Shown: piece by piece, positions 48,056 through 58,823 of the stretch | How the letters are laid out: each line of letters starts with the position of its first letter | How positions within the stretch are numbered: the first letter of the stretch is position 1 | From: Favolaschia claudopus | Lineage: Eukaryota > Basidiomycota > Agaricomycetes > Agaricales > Mycenaceae | Reading direction: 5' to 3' | NCBI GenBank assembly: GCA_037176885.1 | Contig: JAWWNJ010000024.1 | Coordinates: 1,426,001-1,490,000 of the forward strand | DNA length: 64,000 bases | Position numbers and translations under genes: made by a program | Notes under the pieces: generated by a model | Told to the model about the DNA's origin: nothing | Databases searched by the model: none | The model's input: only the letters and a program-made list of their open reading frames with translations

Positions 48056-49497
48056 TTATAACCTATAAGCTGTACTTATCACGGAACTCACGGGGACACG
48101 AGGAAATAAAGAATGGAAGATCGTAGACAGCGCCTTTACCTCTTTGAAAACACTGGGCTGCACGAGTAAAATTGCCCGCGCCGCGACGAGAAAATTACGG
48201 CCGGCTCGACCAGCCCGCTGCATCCAGATAGAAAGCGAGGTAGGAACCATGAATTGGACCACCTGCTCAACGTGCGGAATATCGCAGCCCTGGAGCTTGG
48301 TGAGACACACATTTAAAGTTAATATAAAGCACGCACCATCCCTGCCGCTTCCGTCGCTAGCAAGATTTTTATTTCGCCCTTTCGAAACTTCTCCATAATA
48401 ATGCGCTTGGATCGTTTACTACGGCGTGAGTGATACAAGGCAATAGCTCCCCGCATATGACGAGGTAGCAAATCCCGCAGATGCTCGAGAGCATCCATCG
48501 CTAAATTGATGTCATCGAAGAACACCATGCTCTGTATCAGCTCGATTATAGCATCCTCGGAGCCCTGCGCATCGACGAGAAAATTGAGCGCGTCGAGATC
48601 CGACTTCGCTCCCTTCATATGTTGGACAAACCAAGCAATATTCGGTCGATCCGTTCCGAGATTGACATGGTACGATGACTCGGGGAAGATGTGCAGAGAT
48701 TTGCGCACTTCCTCGAGCACAAGAGGGGGGAGGGTCGCAGATGCAAACAAGAAAGGAACATGGAGAGGGACAAACGCACGAAGAGTGCCCAGTTTGGAGT
48801 ATTCAGGTCGAAAATCTTCGCCCCACTGTGAGATGCAATGGGCTTCGTCGATGACAAAAGCGGCAATCTTCTTGGCGAAAGCGGGTGTACTGATCAGTTG
48901 CCGAAACTTGTCGTGTTTTAAGCACATATCCGGCGAAGTGATAATAACTTGATGCTTGAATTCTTCAATCTCTGGATTTCCGCGTCAAAGGGTGTCAAAT
49001 CGTCGAACAAAACCAACAGGACGCGCCTTTGTGAATTTCCGACGTGTAGGTATCTCCGTTAACTGCCACAGCATTAAGTCCCATCTTCCGAAAACGCGAA
49101 GCCTGTTGTACAGAGAGCTGAATGAGTATCTTCCGACGCGTCAAAACCAAACACGCACCTGATCTATCTCCAACACATTCAACGGAGAAATGACCACCAC
49201 AATCTGGTCCGAGTTCTCGAACAGCGGCATCACAAATGGCATAGTCTTGCCCGCGCCGGTGCCCGCTATCAGGCTACAGTCGAGGCCTAGGTGCAAAGCT
49301 TCCGCCACATTCACTTGCCATTCATGGGCAATCAGTCCCTGTGTCCTGGTCGTGAATTCGTTCCGAATCCGGGCGCGTGTCGGAGCGGATTGATAACCAC
49401 GAGTCTTCAACGCGTCAAGGCGTGCCTTCTCAAGGATCTTCTGGAACTTCGCGGCATCGCGCTGATGAGATTCCAGTCGTGATTGGACAGCGGGCAT
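48056..49497 (-). pseudogene. RecQ-family helicase, unit 1, 3'-truncated
   Basis: Exons 49159-49497, 49027-49102, 48337-48971 and the beginning of exon 4 (from 48289) are identical to the complete copies. Homology stops at 48131, after QPSVFKEVKA; the frame then reads into flanking DNA and ends at 48056. All helicase motifs I-VI are retained, but the Zn-binding Cys cluster and the long C-terminal tail are missing. It could still make a bare helicase core. Confidence 0.85.
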
Positions 49498-49744
49498 CGT
49501 AAAAGCAGTACAGAAGAAGCCAGATGAGTTGATATCAACGAGAGAATGGGCGGCAGCGTCGACGGATGAGCAGACAGACGGGATTGAGGCAGAGGACGCG
49601 TCGGGACACGAGATGTCACGCTTTTGCTGGCAGCGTGACATCGAGCGCAAGGTCCCCGGCTAAAGTGCACCAGACGTTATAGAGCAGCAACCGCGATCAA
49701 TTTTTTCCATCATTCTGCCTCGCCGTCATTTCAACATCTTAACA

Positions 49745-49830
49745 TTGCCCTTTTGGGTAGCGGTGCGCTCGCAGAGCGCGAGCGGTTGCTGCTCTTAAAC
49801 GTCTGGGTTCGAGACTAGAGGGGGAATAAT
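49745..49830 (+). other. tRNA-like / Pol III-type segment in the divergent promoter
   Basis: A hairpin with a 5-bp stem GCTCG/CGAGC and 7-nt loop resembles an anticodon arm, GGTTCGAGAC downstream resembles a B box, and CCCTTTT / AGAGGGG could pair as an acceptor stem with two wobbles. Position 33 of the loop is A instead of T and the D and T arms do not fold well, so it is not a working tRNA. It may be a decayed tRNA or a tRNA-derived SINE fragment. Repeated at 55715-55800 and 61685-61770. Confidence 0.3.
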
Positions 49831-49837
49831 CTCGGCT

Positions 49838-49911
49838 CCAGATCTTCACGGTGATGCCCGGGGCAGTCCCATCAACCAAATCACCAGCAGCATCACCCCC
49901 AGAAGATCTGG
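49838..49911. repeat. Two-part inverted repeat in the divergent intergenic region (unit 1)
   Basis: Outer arms CCAGATCTTC (49838-49847) and GAAGATCTGG (49902-49911) enclose inner arms GGTGATGC (49850-49857) and GCATCACC (49890-49897), both perfect. The 18 paired bases could form a cruciform or a protein-binding site. Placed between the two divergent genes. Identical copies at 55808-55881 and 61778-61851. Confidence 0.8.
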
Positions 49912-49956
49912 TGCACTTTGACCGCGGGCCTTGCGCTCGGTGACCTCTGTCACATT

Positions 49957-49984
49957 TGTAACACTTTGTAACACGATGTAACAC
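49957..49984 (+). promoter_or_regulatory. Three TGTAACAC iterons at 10-bp spacing (unit 1)
   Basis: TGTAACAC occurs at 49957, 49967 and 49977, exactly one helical turn apart, 18 bp before the DUF6589 start codon. Such spacing puts all sites on one face of the helix, as expected for cooperative protein binding. Identical copies at 55927-55954 and 61897-61924. Confidence 0.65.
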
Positions 49985-50002
49985 GTCCCCTAATTATTAT
50001 CG

Positions 50003-52706
50003 ATGGACGACAATCTCGAATTTCTCTTTGTCGACGAGCCCCCTCTTGAGCCGGATGACACAGAGAGCCATCTTGGGAATGAACCCGACTTTCCCGCTCT
50101 TTCAAATGAAGCAACTGGTCCCATCAATGAGCCCATGAGCCGCACCAATTCACGACATTTACGCGCGAAACTCCAGCCTGGGCAGCTCATCAGCAAAGTC
50201 TTGGCTGTTCTCAATACATTGACAGCACAGGGACTAGATCTTCCTATATTTCTCGACGCGTTGAGCTGGGGAGATCAGGATTGTATATCCAACAAGACTG
50301 TGCAATATGCACGGACCTCGTTGATGACAAGTGAAGAACTTCCTCAAATATTGGAACGGTGGTATCGTCCTCCTCGCCATCAATCTGGCGGGCAGCGGCC
50401 GGAAGGGGGCCGAAGAACGCTTCTTGATTTCTCTTTTACCACAATTGCCGACATTGTGGACCAAGAAATGAAGATCTTGGCTCCACTTTTCTTGTCGCCA
50501 CCCGAGAATCTCTCGGAGGAACACCTCACAGATCTCGACTTCGAGAGCTTGAAGGGGGAGATCCAAGGATCTGCCCCAATTCTCTGGAATATCTTGCGCC
50601 GAGCTGCTTCCACTGAAGTACGGTACCAACACAAAAACAAAAATCCGGACATGGTATTTGTCTCTTCTTTCAAACAAAGAATCAGTTCTTATAAGTATTT
50701 AGATCATCCTACACATGATCTCTCAAGCGCAATACTCTCGATCCAATCGTCGAGGACGTATAGCCAAATTGTGGTCCATCTATTTGAAGGCCTGCGGCTT
50801 GTCTGCGCGGGCTTTTGATGCCCTGCATGTGCTCGGGATTCTCATGAGCCATCGATGGACAGCAGAGGCGTTCGAGACGGTTTCGGACAGGGCAATGGAT
50901 CTCGCAAAGAAGCTTATCCACGAGTATCCCTGGGCACTCTCTCATGATAACATCAACGTCCCTCTTCGAGTTTTCTCGCAACGGCTACATAACCAGAGTC
51001 ATTTCATCAGCGGATGTGCGTATACGGTTTGGATTCTTCCAATCCTTGCAGCACTTCCGCCTGGCACCAATCCGCTTCTGCAGTCCTTCCGAGCTGAACA
51101 TTGCCAACGTGTTTTCGATTTTGCCGAGGTGCTCTATGGCGACGAAGAAACAGACGACCGGATGGAGGCTTTCAACCGCCATCATGTACTACAACTCCTG
51201 CTTCGCTGCCCAGCCTTCGCAGATTATCCCCATCATTCAGATTCTCTGTTCAATCGCCCTCCTCCCGTTCATCAGCTTCCCGGGGGTCCCGAGAATATAG
51301 TTCGCGGATTTATTCTGAAGACCAGCTCATTTGAAGAGGCTAGTTACGATGGGACCCTCAACGTGATGAATGATGCATTTCAGCAGCTTTCTTTGAACTC
51401 GGCTGAAGAGCGGAAACGAACGGCGGGTGAGCGGGTCATTGCTTGGATGGGTGATCAGCTTACTGTTGAGCGGCTCCGCGGGCTGTGGAAATATCGCCAT
51501 GAAGATCACAACTCATTCGATCGATTGGACTATATGATTCCAGTCTTTGGCTGGTTCCACCTTGTTATGTCATTCGCAAACTCAATTCACAAACAATATC
51601 TGGGCACCTCTGCTGTAATCGGTGGTCTGCGGCAAGCATTTGATGTTCTGCAGCGCAAGGGTCTGATATCACAGTCAACCAAAGGTCCATTCTGGCACAA
51701 TCTGGATGAAGCTATACATCACATCAGCGAAGCTCATTTCCGGGCGTGCTGGCTAGATGTTGGAGGCGTCGAAAAGTTAGAAGATCTGAAATCCAAATCC
51801 CCTGCCGAGCTATGTGAACTTGCAGGGAAACTGGTTGAAGATTATGCTTCGCGATCTGCCCTCAATACAATGGAGGACATGAACAGCGAAGCACGAGACG
51901 GGGTCTTCTACCAATGGACAATGTTCAACATGGATGTCTTACCATATTTGCAGCTTCGGGAGGCAATCAGATCTGGCGACGTTGGTCGAATTGAAGATTT
52001 TCTTCCAACATTATTATTTCGGTTCGCGGGTAGCGGCTTTCCGAAGTATGCGATTGAGATTCTGGAATTACTCCAAGGCCTCCGTCAAGAGTGGCCGGAG
52101 GTTGTTCGGTATGCGCTCATCTTCTGGCAGCTGATTTACTGCTCACATATGTTTTCAGAAATTATATCAAGCAGTTTTGTTGGCTGATGACACGGACTGG
52201 CAAGCCCCATAACTGGCTTCCATACGATCTCGCTCAAGAGGAGAATATTTGCGACATCAAGGTTTTGCTTTTATGTCTATTCATTCCAGTATCGCATTTG
52301 ATCTGAAATTGATTCATACCAGGTAAACTATCGCTCTCAGGGTCCCGGCGCAACCATGGAATATATGGGAAAGGTTTCACCTGCGATTCCTACACTTCGT
52401 AAAGTTCAAAGGCACATGGAGAAACAGTTCCGCACTAATACACGCGGGGCACGGCATGGTGTGCCAGACAAAGAGAAGGATGTCTCAAAGTTAACTGAGC
52501 ATTATCTGGCTTCAAAGCTTCATACCTATATTCCGGGAAGGGAACTCAAGACACCTCGCATTCCAGACTTTGTGACGGAAGGAGCCGAGAACTTGGAGAA
52601 AATGAACACTATTGCGGATTGGTTCAAGCGGCGAACTCATGCAAGGGAAACTGGAGAAGACTGGTCAGAAGAGATTGAGGACATTTTCTTACAGCCTCTA
52701 CTATAA
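50003..52706 (+). CDS. DUF6589 family protein, unit 1 (putative transposase-like)
   Basis: Four exons (50003-50653, 50703-52108, 52159-52261, 52323-52706) give 847 residues. After an acidic leader come FLDALSWGDQDC and RWYRPPR, then NPDMIILHMISQAQYSRSNR. The core follows with HDNINV (about 299-304), GDQLTVERLRGL (467-478), PVFGWFHLVMSFANSIH (498-514), AGSGFPKYAIEILELLQGLR and QFCWLMTRTGK. DIKVNYRSQGPG and a basic tail end it. This order matches DUF6589 of agaricomycetes as I remember it. Asp in HDN, Asp in GDQLT and the WFHLV motif look like RNase H-fold transposase signatures, but function is unproven. It is divergent from the helicase gene and shares its promoter region. Confidence 0.75.
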
Positions 52707-52853
52707 GTAATTGATTTGTATTAATGCGTCTGACCTGAACTCGACTCGCGCCGGCAACTGAGATAGGTTTCCTTTTTCGGTTTATGAGTAATCAATTGAA
52801 CGGAAAGTACTGGAAGTAATTTTGAAGCTCGAGAACGAAAGAGCAAGTTGTGA

Positions 52854-55467
52854 TTAAGGAATCATATCATTATAGTCTACGGAGGGATGAATTTCGCTAT
52901 TAGTAGATCGTTGTTGATCAGGAATATGGTTAGCATGAGATGCAGAGGTGCCGGGCGTGTCGGAAATGAGGGACGGATGTCCAGGTATGAAGGCGGGAGG
53001 AAGCCGAGGGCCGTAAAATGAGGTGGGAGCGAGGTGCTTCCAATCATATCGTGGTGGTAAGCCAGTCTGTATTGGCGGCGAAGAGTATGATGAGCCAGGG
53101 GTCGGAGTTTCGAATTGCAGTCGGCTATGATGGAGTGGCGGCAAGGAATGCATTCCATGGAATAAAAAGCTAGGGGATTGGTGGGCTTGGTGAAGAGGGG
53201 GATGAGAGAAATGTGATTGAGGAGTTTCGGGTGTAGCAGTGATAGACTGCAGCAAATGCAGAGGTTCTGGGAAATTATCAGGGAAATCAGAGCCGAAATC
53301 AGAGTGATATGGCGAAGGATATGGGACGTTCGGGGATGTGAGTTGAGGAATCGGAGTGGGCTGCAGAGTTGATCGAGGCTTTGCGCGGGATTTTCGGGGC
53401 TGTGGCGGAGGCTTGTTACGTGCCTTCTCAGCACGCGCGAGAGCCTTCTGTTCTTTAGCAAGCCGCTGGCGCTTTGCGGTCTCTGCCTTCTTTTCCTCCC
53501 GCTTCCGTTTGATACTTTCCGCCCGTGCCTCTTTGTAGTCCGTGTCGTACTGCGAAAGCAAAGCGACGATCTGCTCCCCATGCTTCCCAGCATGTGTCGG
53601 ACTCCAGCCTGCTCCAACGAAGTCTGCGACGGATCGGAGATGGGCTCGAGTCGCAATTTTCGTCAGGACATCGTCAGGCATTAAAGCCTTGAGTCCCCAG
53701 GGACGGCGGCGGTAGAGCCCTGTGCCGAGCTGGGTTCTCCACTCCGTGAGAAGTTTTCGAGCGCCTTGGAGATGCTCCTCTCGCCGATACTGCGAAGGGG
53801 AGGGAGCTGCAGGAGCAGATGGATCACCTGCAGATCGAGGTTGCAGTGAGGCATGATGCGGGTCAGATTTGCGGAGGCAATTGTCGCAGCAGATCCCGGT
53901 TGGACCTTGAATTATTCACTGAGTGCTTGCACGAAACAGAGAAGGAAGAGAAGACGGAGGAACTCACGCGATCGGACGGTAGCATTGTCAAAGTACTCGT
54001 CAGCTATATCACGTCGACAACCCTCTGTCTCAATCCAAGCTCGAAGAGCAGTCTCAACCGATTTCTGGAATGTTACGTTCTCGGTCGGCGCTGAATCCTT
54101 CGCCTTTACCTCTTTGAAAACACTGGGCTGCACGAGTAAAATTGCCCGCGCCGCGACGAGAAAATTACGGCCGGCTCGACCAGCCCGCTGCATCCAGATA
54201 GAAAGCGAGGTAGGAACCATGAATTGGACCACCTGCTCAACGTGCGGAATATCGCAGCCCTGGAGCTTGGTGAGACACACATTTAAAGTTAATATAAAGC
54301 ACGCACCATCCCTGCCGCTTCCGTCGCTAGCAAGATTTTTATTTCGCCCTTTCGAAACTTCTCCATAATAATGCGCTTGGATCGTTTACTACGGCGTGAG
54401 TGATACAAGGCAATAGCTCCCCGCATATGACGAGGTAGCAAATCCCGCAGATGCTCGAGAGCATCCATCGCTAAATTGATGTCATCGAAGAACACCATGC
54501 TCTGTATCAGCTCGATTATAGCATCCTCGGAGCCCTGCGCATCGACGAGAAAATTGAGCGCGTCGAGATCCGACTTCGCTCCCTTCATATGTTGGACAAA
54601 CCAAGCAATATTCGGTCGATCCGTTCCGAGATTGACATGGTACGATGACTCGGGGAAGATGTGCAGAGATTTGCGCACTTCCTCGAGCACAAGAGGGGGG
54701 AGGGTCGCAGATGCAAACAAGAAAGGAACATGGAGAGGGACAAACGCACGAAGAGTGCCCAGTTTGGAGTATTCAGGTCGAAAATCTTCGCCCCACTGTG
54801 AGATGCAATGGGCTTCGTCGATGACAAAAGCGGCAATCTTCTTGGCGAAAGCGGGTGTACTGATCAGTTGCCGAAACTTGTCGTGTTTTAAGCACATATC
54901 CGGCGAAGTGATAATAACTTGATGCTTGAATTCTTCAATCTCTGGATTTCCGCGTCAAAGGGTGTCAAATCGTCGAACAAAACCAACAGGACGCGCCTTT
55001 GTGAATTTCCGACGTGTAGGTATCTCCGTTAACTGCCACAGCATTAAGTCCCATCTTCCGAAAACGCGAAGCCTGTTGTACAGAGAGCTGAATGAGTATC
55101 TTCCGACGCGTCAAAACCAAACACGCACCTGATCTATCTCCAACACATTCAACGGAGAAATGACCACCACAATCTGGTCCGAGTTCTCGAACAGCGGCAT
55201 CACAAATGGCATAGTCTTGCCCGCGCCGGTGCCCGCTATCAGGCTACAGTCGAGGCCTAGGTGCAAAGCTTCCGCCACATTCACTTGCCATTCATGGGCA
55301 ATCAGTCCCTGTGTCCTGGTCGTGAATTCGTTCCGAATCCGGGCGCGTGTCGGAGCGGATTGATAACCACGAGTCTTCAACGCGTCAAGGCGTGCCTTCT
55401 CAAGGATCTTCTGGAACTTCGCGGCATCGCGCTGATGAGATTCCAGTCGTGATTGGACAGCGGGCAT
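52854..55467 (-). CDS. RecQ-family DNA helicase, complete copy (units 1/2)
   Basis: Five exons (55129-55467, 54997-55072, 54307-54941, 53968-54259, 52854-53905) give 797 residues. Motif I is AGTGAGKT (78-85), Ia ISPLNVLEIDQ, II VIDEAHCISQWGEDFRPEY (DEAH 180-183; the usual GHDFRP is GEDFRP), III FASATLPP, V TEAAGMGCDIPHVEQVV, VI QRAGRAGR. The Zn cluster is CRR plus CCDNC (about 431 and 452-456). The last 340 residues hold a Lys/Glu/Arg/Ala-rich helix and a Pro/Ser/His-rich disordered tail. Start MPAVQSRL was chosen; an in-frame extension to 55620 is possible. Intron 2 appears GC-AG (AAAG|GCGCGT). Role: ATP-driven 3'-5' DNA unwinding in the nucleus. Convergent with DUF6589, 147 bp apart. Confidence 0.88.
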
Positions 55468-55972
55468 CGTAAAAGCAGTACAGAAGAAGCCAGATGAGTT
55501 GATATCAACGAGAGAATGGGCGGCAGCGTCGACGGATGAGCAGACAGACGGGATTGAGGCAGAGGACGCGTCGGGACACGAGATGTCACGCTTTTGCTGG
55601 CAGCGTGACATCGAGCGCAAGGTCCCCGGCTAAAGTGCACCAGACGTTATAGAGCAGCAACCGCGATCAATTTTTTCCATCATTCTGCCTCGCCGTCATT
55701 TCAACATCTTAACATTGCCCTTTTGGGTAGCGGTGCGCTCGCAGAGCGCGAGCGGTTGCTGCTCTTAAACGTCTGGGTTCGAGACTAGAGGGGGAATAAT
55801 CTCGGCTCCAGATCTTCACGGTGATGCCCGGGGCAGTCCCATCAACCAAATCACCAGCAGCATCACCCCCAGAAGATCTGGTGCACTTTGACCGCGGGCC
55901 TTGCGCTCGGTGACCTCTGTCACATTTGTAACACTTTGTAACACGATGTAACACGTCCCCTAATTATTATCG

Positions 55973-58676
55973 ATGGACGACAATCTCGAATTTCTCTTTG
56001 TCGACGAGCCCCCTCTTGAGCCGGATGACACAGAGAGCCATCTTGGGAATGAACCCGACTTTCCCGCTCTTTCAAATGAAGCAACTGGTCCCATCAATGA
56101 GCCCATGAGCCGCACCAATTCACGACATTTACGCGCGAAACTCCAGCCTGGGCAGCTCATCAGCAAAGTCTTGGCTGTTCTCAATACATTGACAGCACAG
56201 GGACTAGATCTTCCTATATTTCTCGACGCGTTGAGCTGGGGAGATCAGGATTGTATATCCAACAAGACTGTGCAATATGCACGGACCTCGTTGATGACAA
56301 GTGAAGAACTTCCTCAAATATTGGAACGGTGGTATCGTCCTCCTCGCCATCAATCTGGCGGGCAGCGGCCGGAAGGGGGCCGAAGAACGCTTCTTGATTT
56401 CTCTTTTACCACAATTGCCGACATTGTGGACCAAGAAATGAAGATCTTGGCTCCACTTTTCTTGTCGCCACCCGAGAATCTCTCGGAGGAACACCTCACA
56501 GATCTCGACTTCGAGAGCTTGAAGGGGGAGATCCAAGGATCTGCCCCAATTCTCTGGAATATCTTGCGCCGAGCTGCTTCCACTGAAGTACGGTACCAAC
56601 ACAAAAACAAAAATCCGGACATGGTATTTGTCTCTTCTTTCAAACAAAGAATCAGTTCTTATAAGTATTTAGATCATCCTACACATGATCTCTCAAGCGC
56701 AATACTCTCGATCCAATCGTCGAGGACGTATAGCCAAATTGTGGTCCATCTATTTGAAGGCCTGCGGCTTGTCTGCGCGGGCTTTTGATGCCCTGCATGT
56801 GCTCGGGATTCTCATGAGCCATCGATGGACAGCAGAGGCGTTCGAGACGGTTTCGGACAGGGCAATGGATCTCGCAAAGAAGCTTATCCACGAGTATCCC
56901 TGGGCACTCTCTCATGATAACATCAACGTCCCTCTTCGAGTTTTCTCGCAACGGCTACATAACCAGAGTCATTTCATCAGCGGATGTGCGTATACGGTTT
57001 GGATTCTTCCAATCCTTGCAGCACTTCCGCCTGGCACCAATCCGCTTCTGCAGTCCTTCCGAGCTGAACATTGCCAACGTGTTTTCGATTTTGCCGAGGT
57101 GCTCTATGGCGACGAAGAAACAGACGACCGGATGGAGGCTTTCAACCGCCATCATGTACTACAACTCCTGCTTCGCTGCCCAGCCTTCGCAGATTATCCC
57201 CATCATTCAGATTCTCTGTTCAATCGCCCTCCTCCCGTTCATCAGCTTCCCGGGGGTCCCGAGAATATAGTTCGCGGATTTATTCTGAAGACCAGCTCAT
57301 TTGAAGAGGCTAGTTACGATGGGACCCTCAACGTGATGAATGATGCATTTCAGCAGCTTTCTTTGAACTCGGCTGAAGAGCGGAAACGAACGGCGGGTGA
57401 GCGGGTCATTGCTTGGATGGGTGATCAGCTTACTGTTGAGCGGCTCCGCGGGCTGTGGAAATATCGCCATGAAGATCACAACTCATTCGATCGATTGGAC
57501 TATATGATTCCAGTCTTTGGCTGGTTCCACCTTGTTATGTCATTCGCAAACTCAATTCACAAACAATATCTGGGCACCTCTGCTGTAATCGGTGGTCTGC
57601 GGCAAGCATTTGATGTTCTGCAGCGCAAGGGTCTGATATCACAGTCAACCAAAGGTCCATTCTGGCACAATCTGGATGAAGCTATACATCACATCAGCGA
57701 AGCTCATTTCCGGGCGTGCTGGCTAGATGTTGGAGGCGTCGAAAAGTTAGAAGATCTGAAATCCAAATCCCCTGCCGAGCTATGTGAACTTGCAGGGAAA
57801 CTGGTTGAAGATTATGCTTCGCGATCTGCCCTCAATACAATGGAGGACATGAACAGCGAAGCACGAGACGGGGTCTTCTACCAATGGACAATGTTCAACA
57901 TGGATGTCTTACCATATTTGCAGCTTCGGGAGGCAATCAGATCTGGCGACGTTGGTCGAATTGAAGATTTTCTTCCAACATTATTATTTCGGTTCGCGGG
58001 TAGCGGCTTTCCGAAGTATGCGATTGAGATTCTGGAATTACTCCAAGGCCTCCGTCAAGAGTGGCCGGAGGTTGTTCGGTATGCGCTCATCTTCTGGCAG
58101 CTGATTTACTGCTCACATATGTTTTCAGAAATTATATCAAGCAGTTTTGTTGGCTGATGACACGGACTGGCAAGCCCCATAACTGGCTTCCATACGATCT
58201 CGCTCAAGAGGAGAATATTTGCGACATCAAGGTTTTGCTTTTATGTCTATTCATTCCAGTATCGCATTTGATCTGAAATTGATTCATACCAGGTAAACTA
58301 TCGCTCTCAGGGTCCCGGCGCAACCATGGAATATATGGGAAAGGTTTCACCTGCGATTCCTACACTTCGTAAAGTTCAAAGGCACATGGAGAAACAGTTC
58401 CGCACTAATACACGCGGGGCACGGCATGGTGTGCCAGACAAAGAGAAGGATGTCTCAAAGTTAACTGAGCATTATCTGGCTTCAAAGCTTCATACCTATA
58501 TTCCGGGAAGGGAACTCAAGACACCTCGCATTCCAGACTTTGTGACGGAAGGAGCCGAGAACTTGGAGAAAATGAACACTATTGCGGATTGGTTCAAGCG
58601 GCGAACTCATGCAAGGGAAACTGGAGAAGACTGGTCAGAAGAGATTGAGGACATTTTCTTACAGCCTCTACTATAA
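55973..58676 (+). CDS. DUF6589 family protein, unit 2
   Basis: Predicted protein identical to the unit 1 copy at 50003-52706, with exons 55973-56623, 56673-58078, 58129-58231 and 58293-58676. The full intergenic region with its inverted repeat and iterons precedes it. The last donor before exon 4 (GTTTTG) is weak in every copy. Confidence 0.75.
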
Positions 58677-58823
58677 GTAATTGATTTGTATTAATGCGTC
58701 TGACCTGAACTCGACTCGCGCCGGCAACTGAGATAGGTTTCCTTTTTCGGTTTATGAGTAATCAATTGAACGGAAAGTACTGGAAGTAATTTTGAAGCTC
58801 GAGAACGAAAGAGCAAGTTGTGA

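Noticed and set aside
49745..49830. A functional tRNA gene
   Set aside because: Loop position 33 is A and the D and T arms do not form; at most a tRNA-like relic.
50234..50677. Minus-strand 147-residue frame, repeated three times
   Set aside because: It is antisense to the first exon of DUF6589; repetition only reflects the tandem array.
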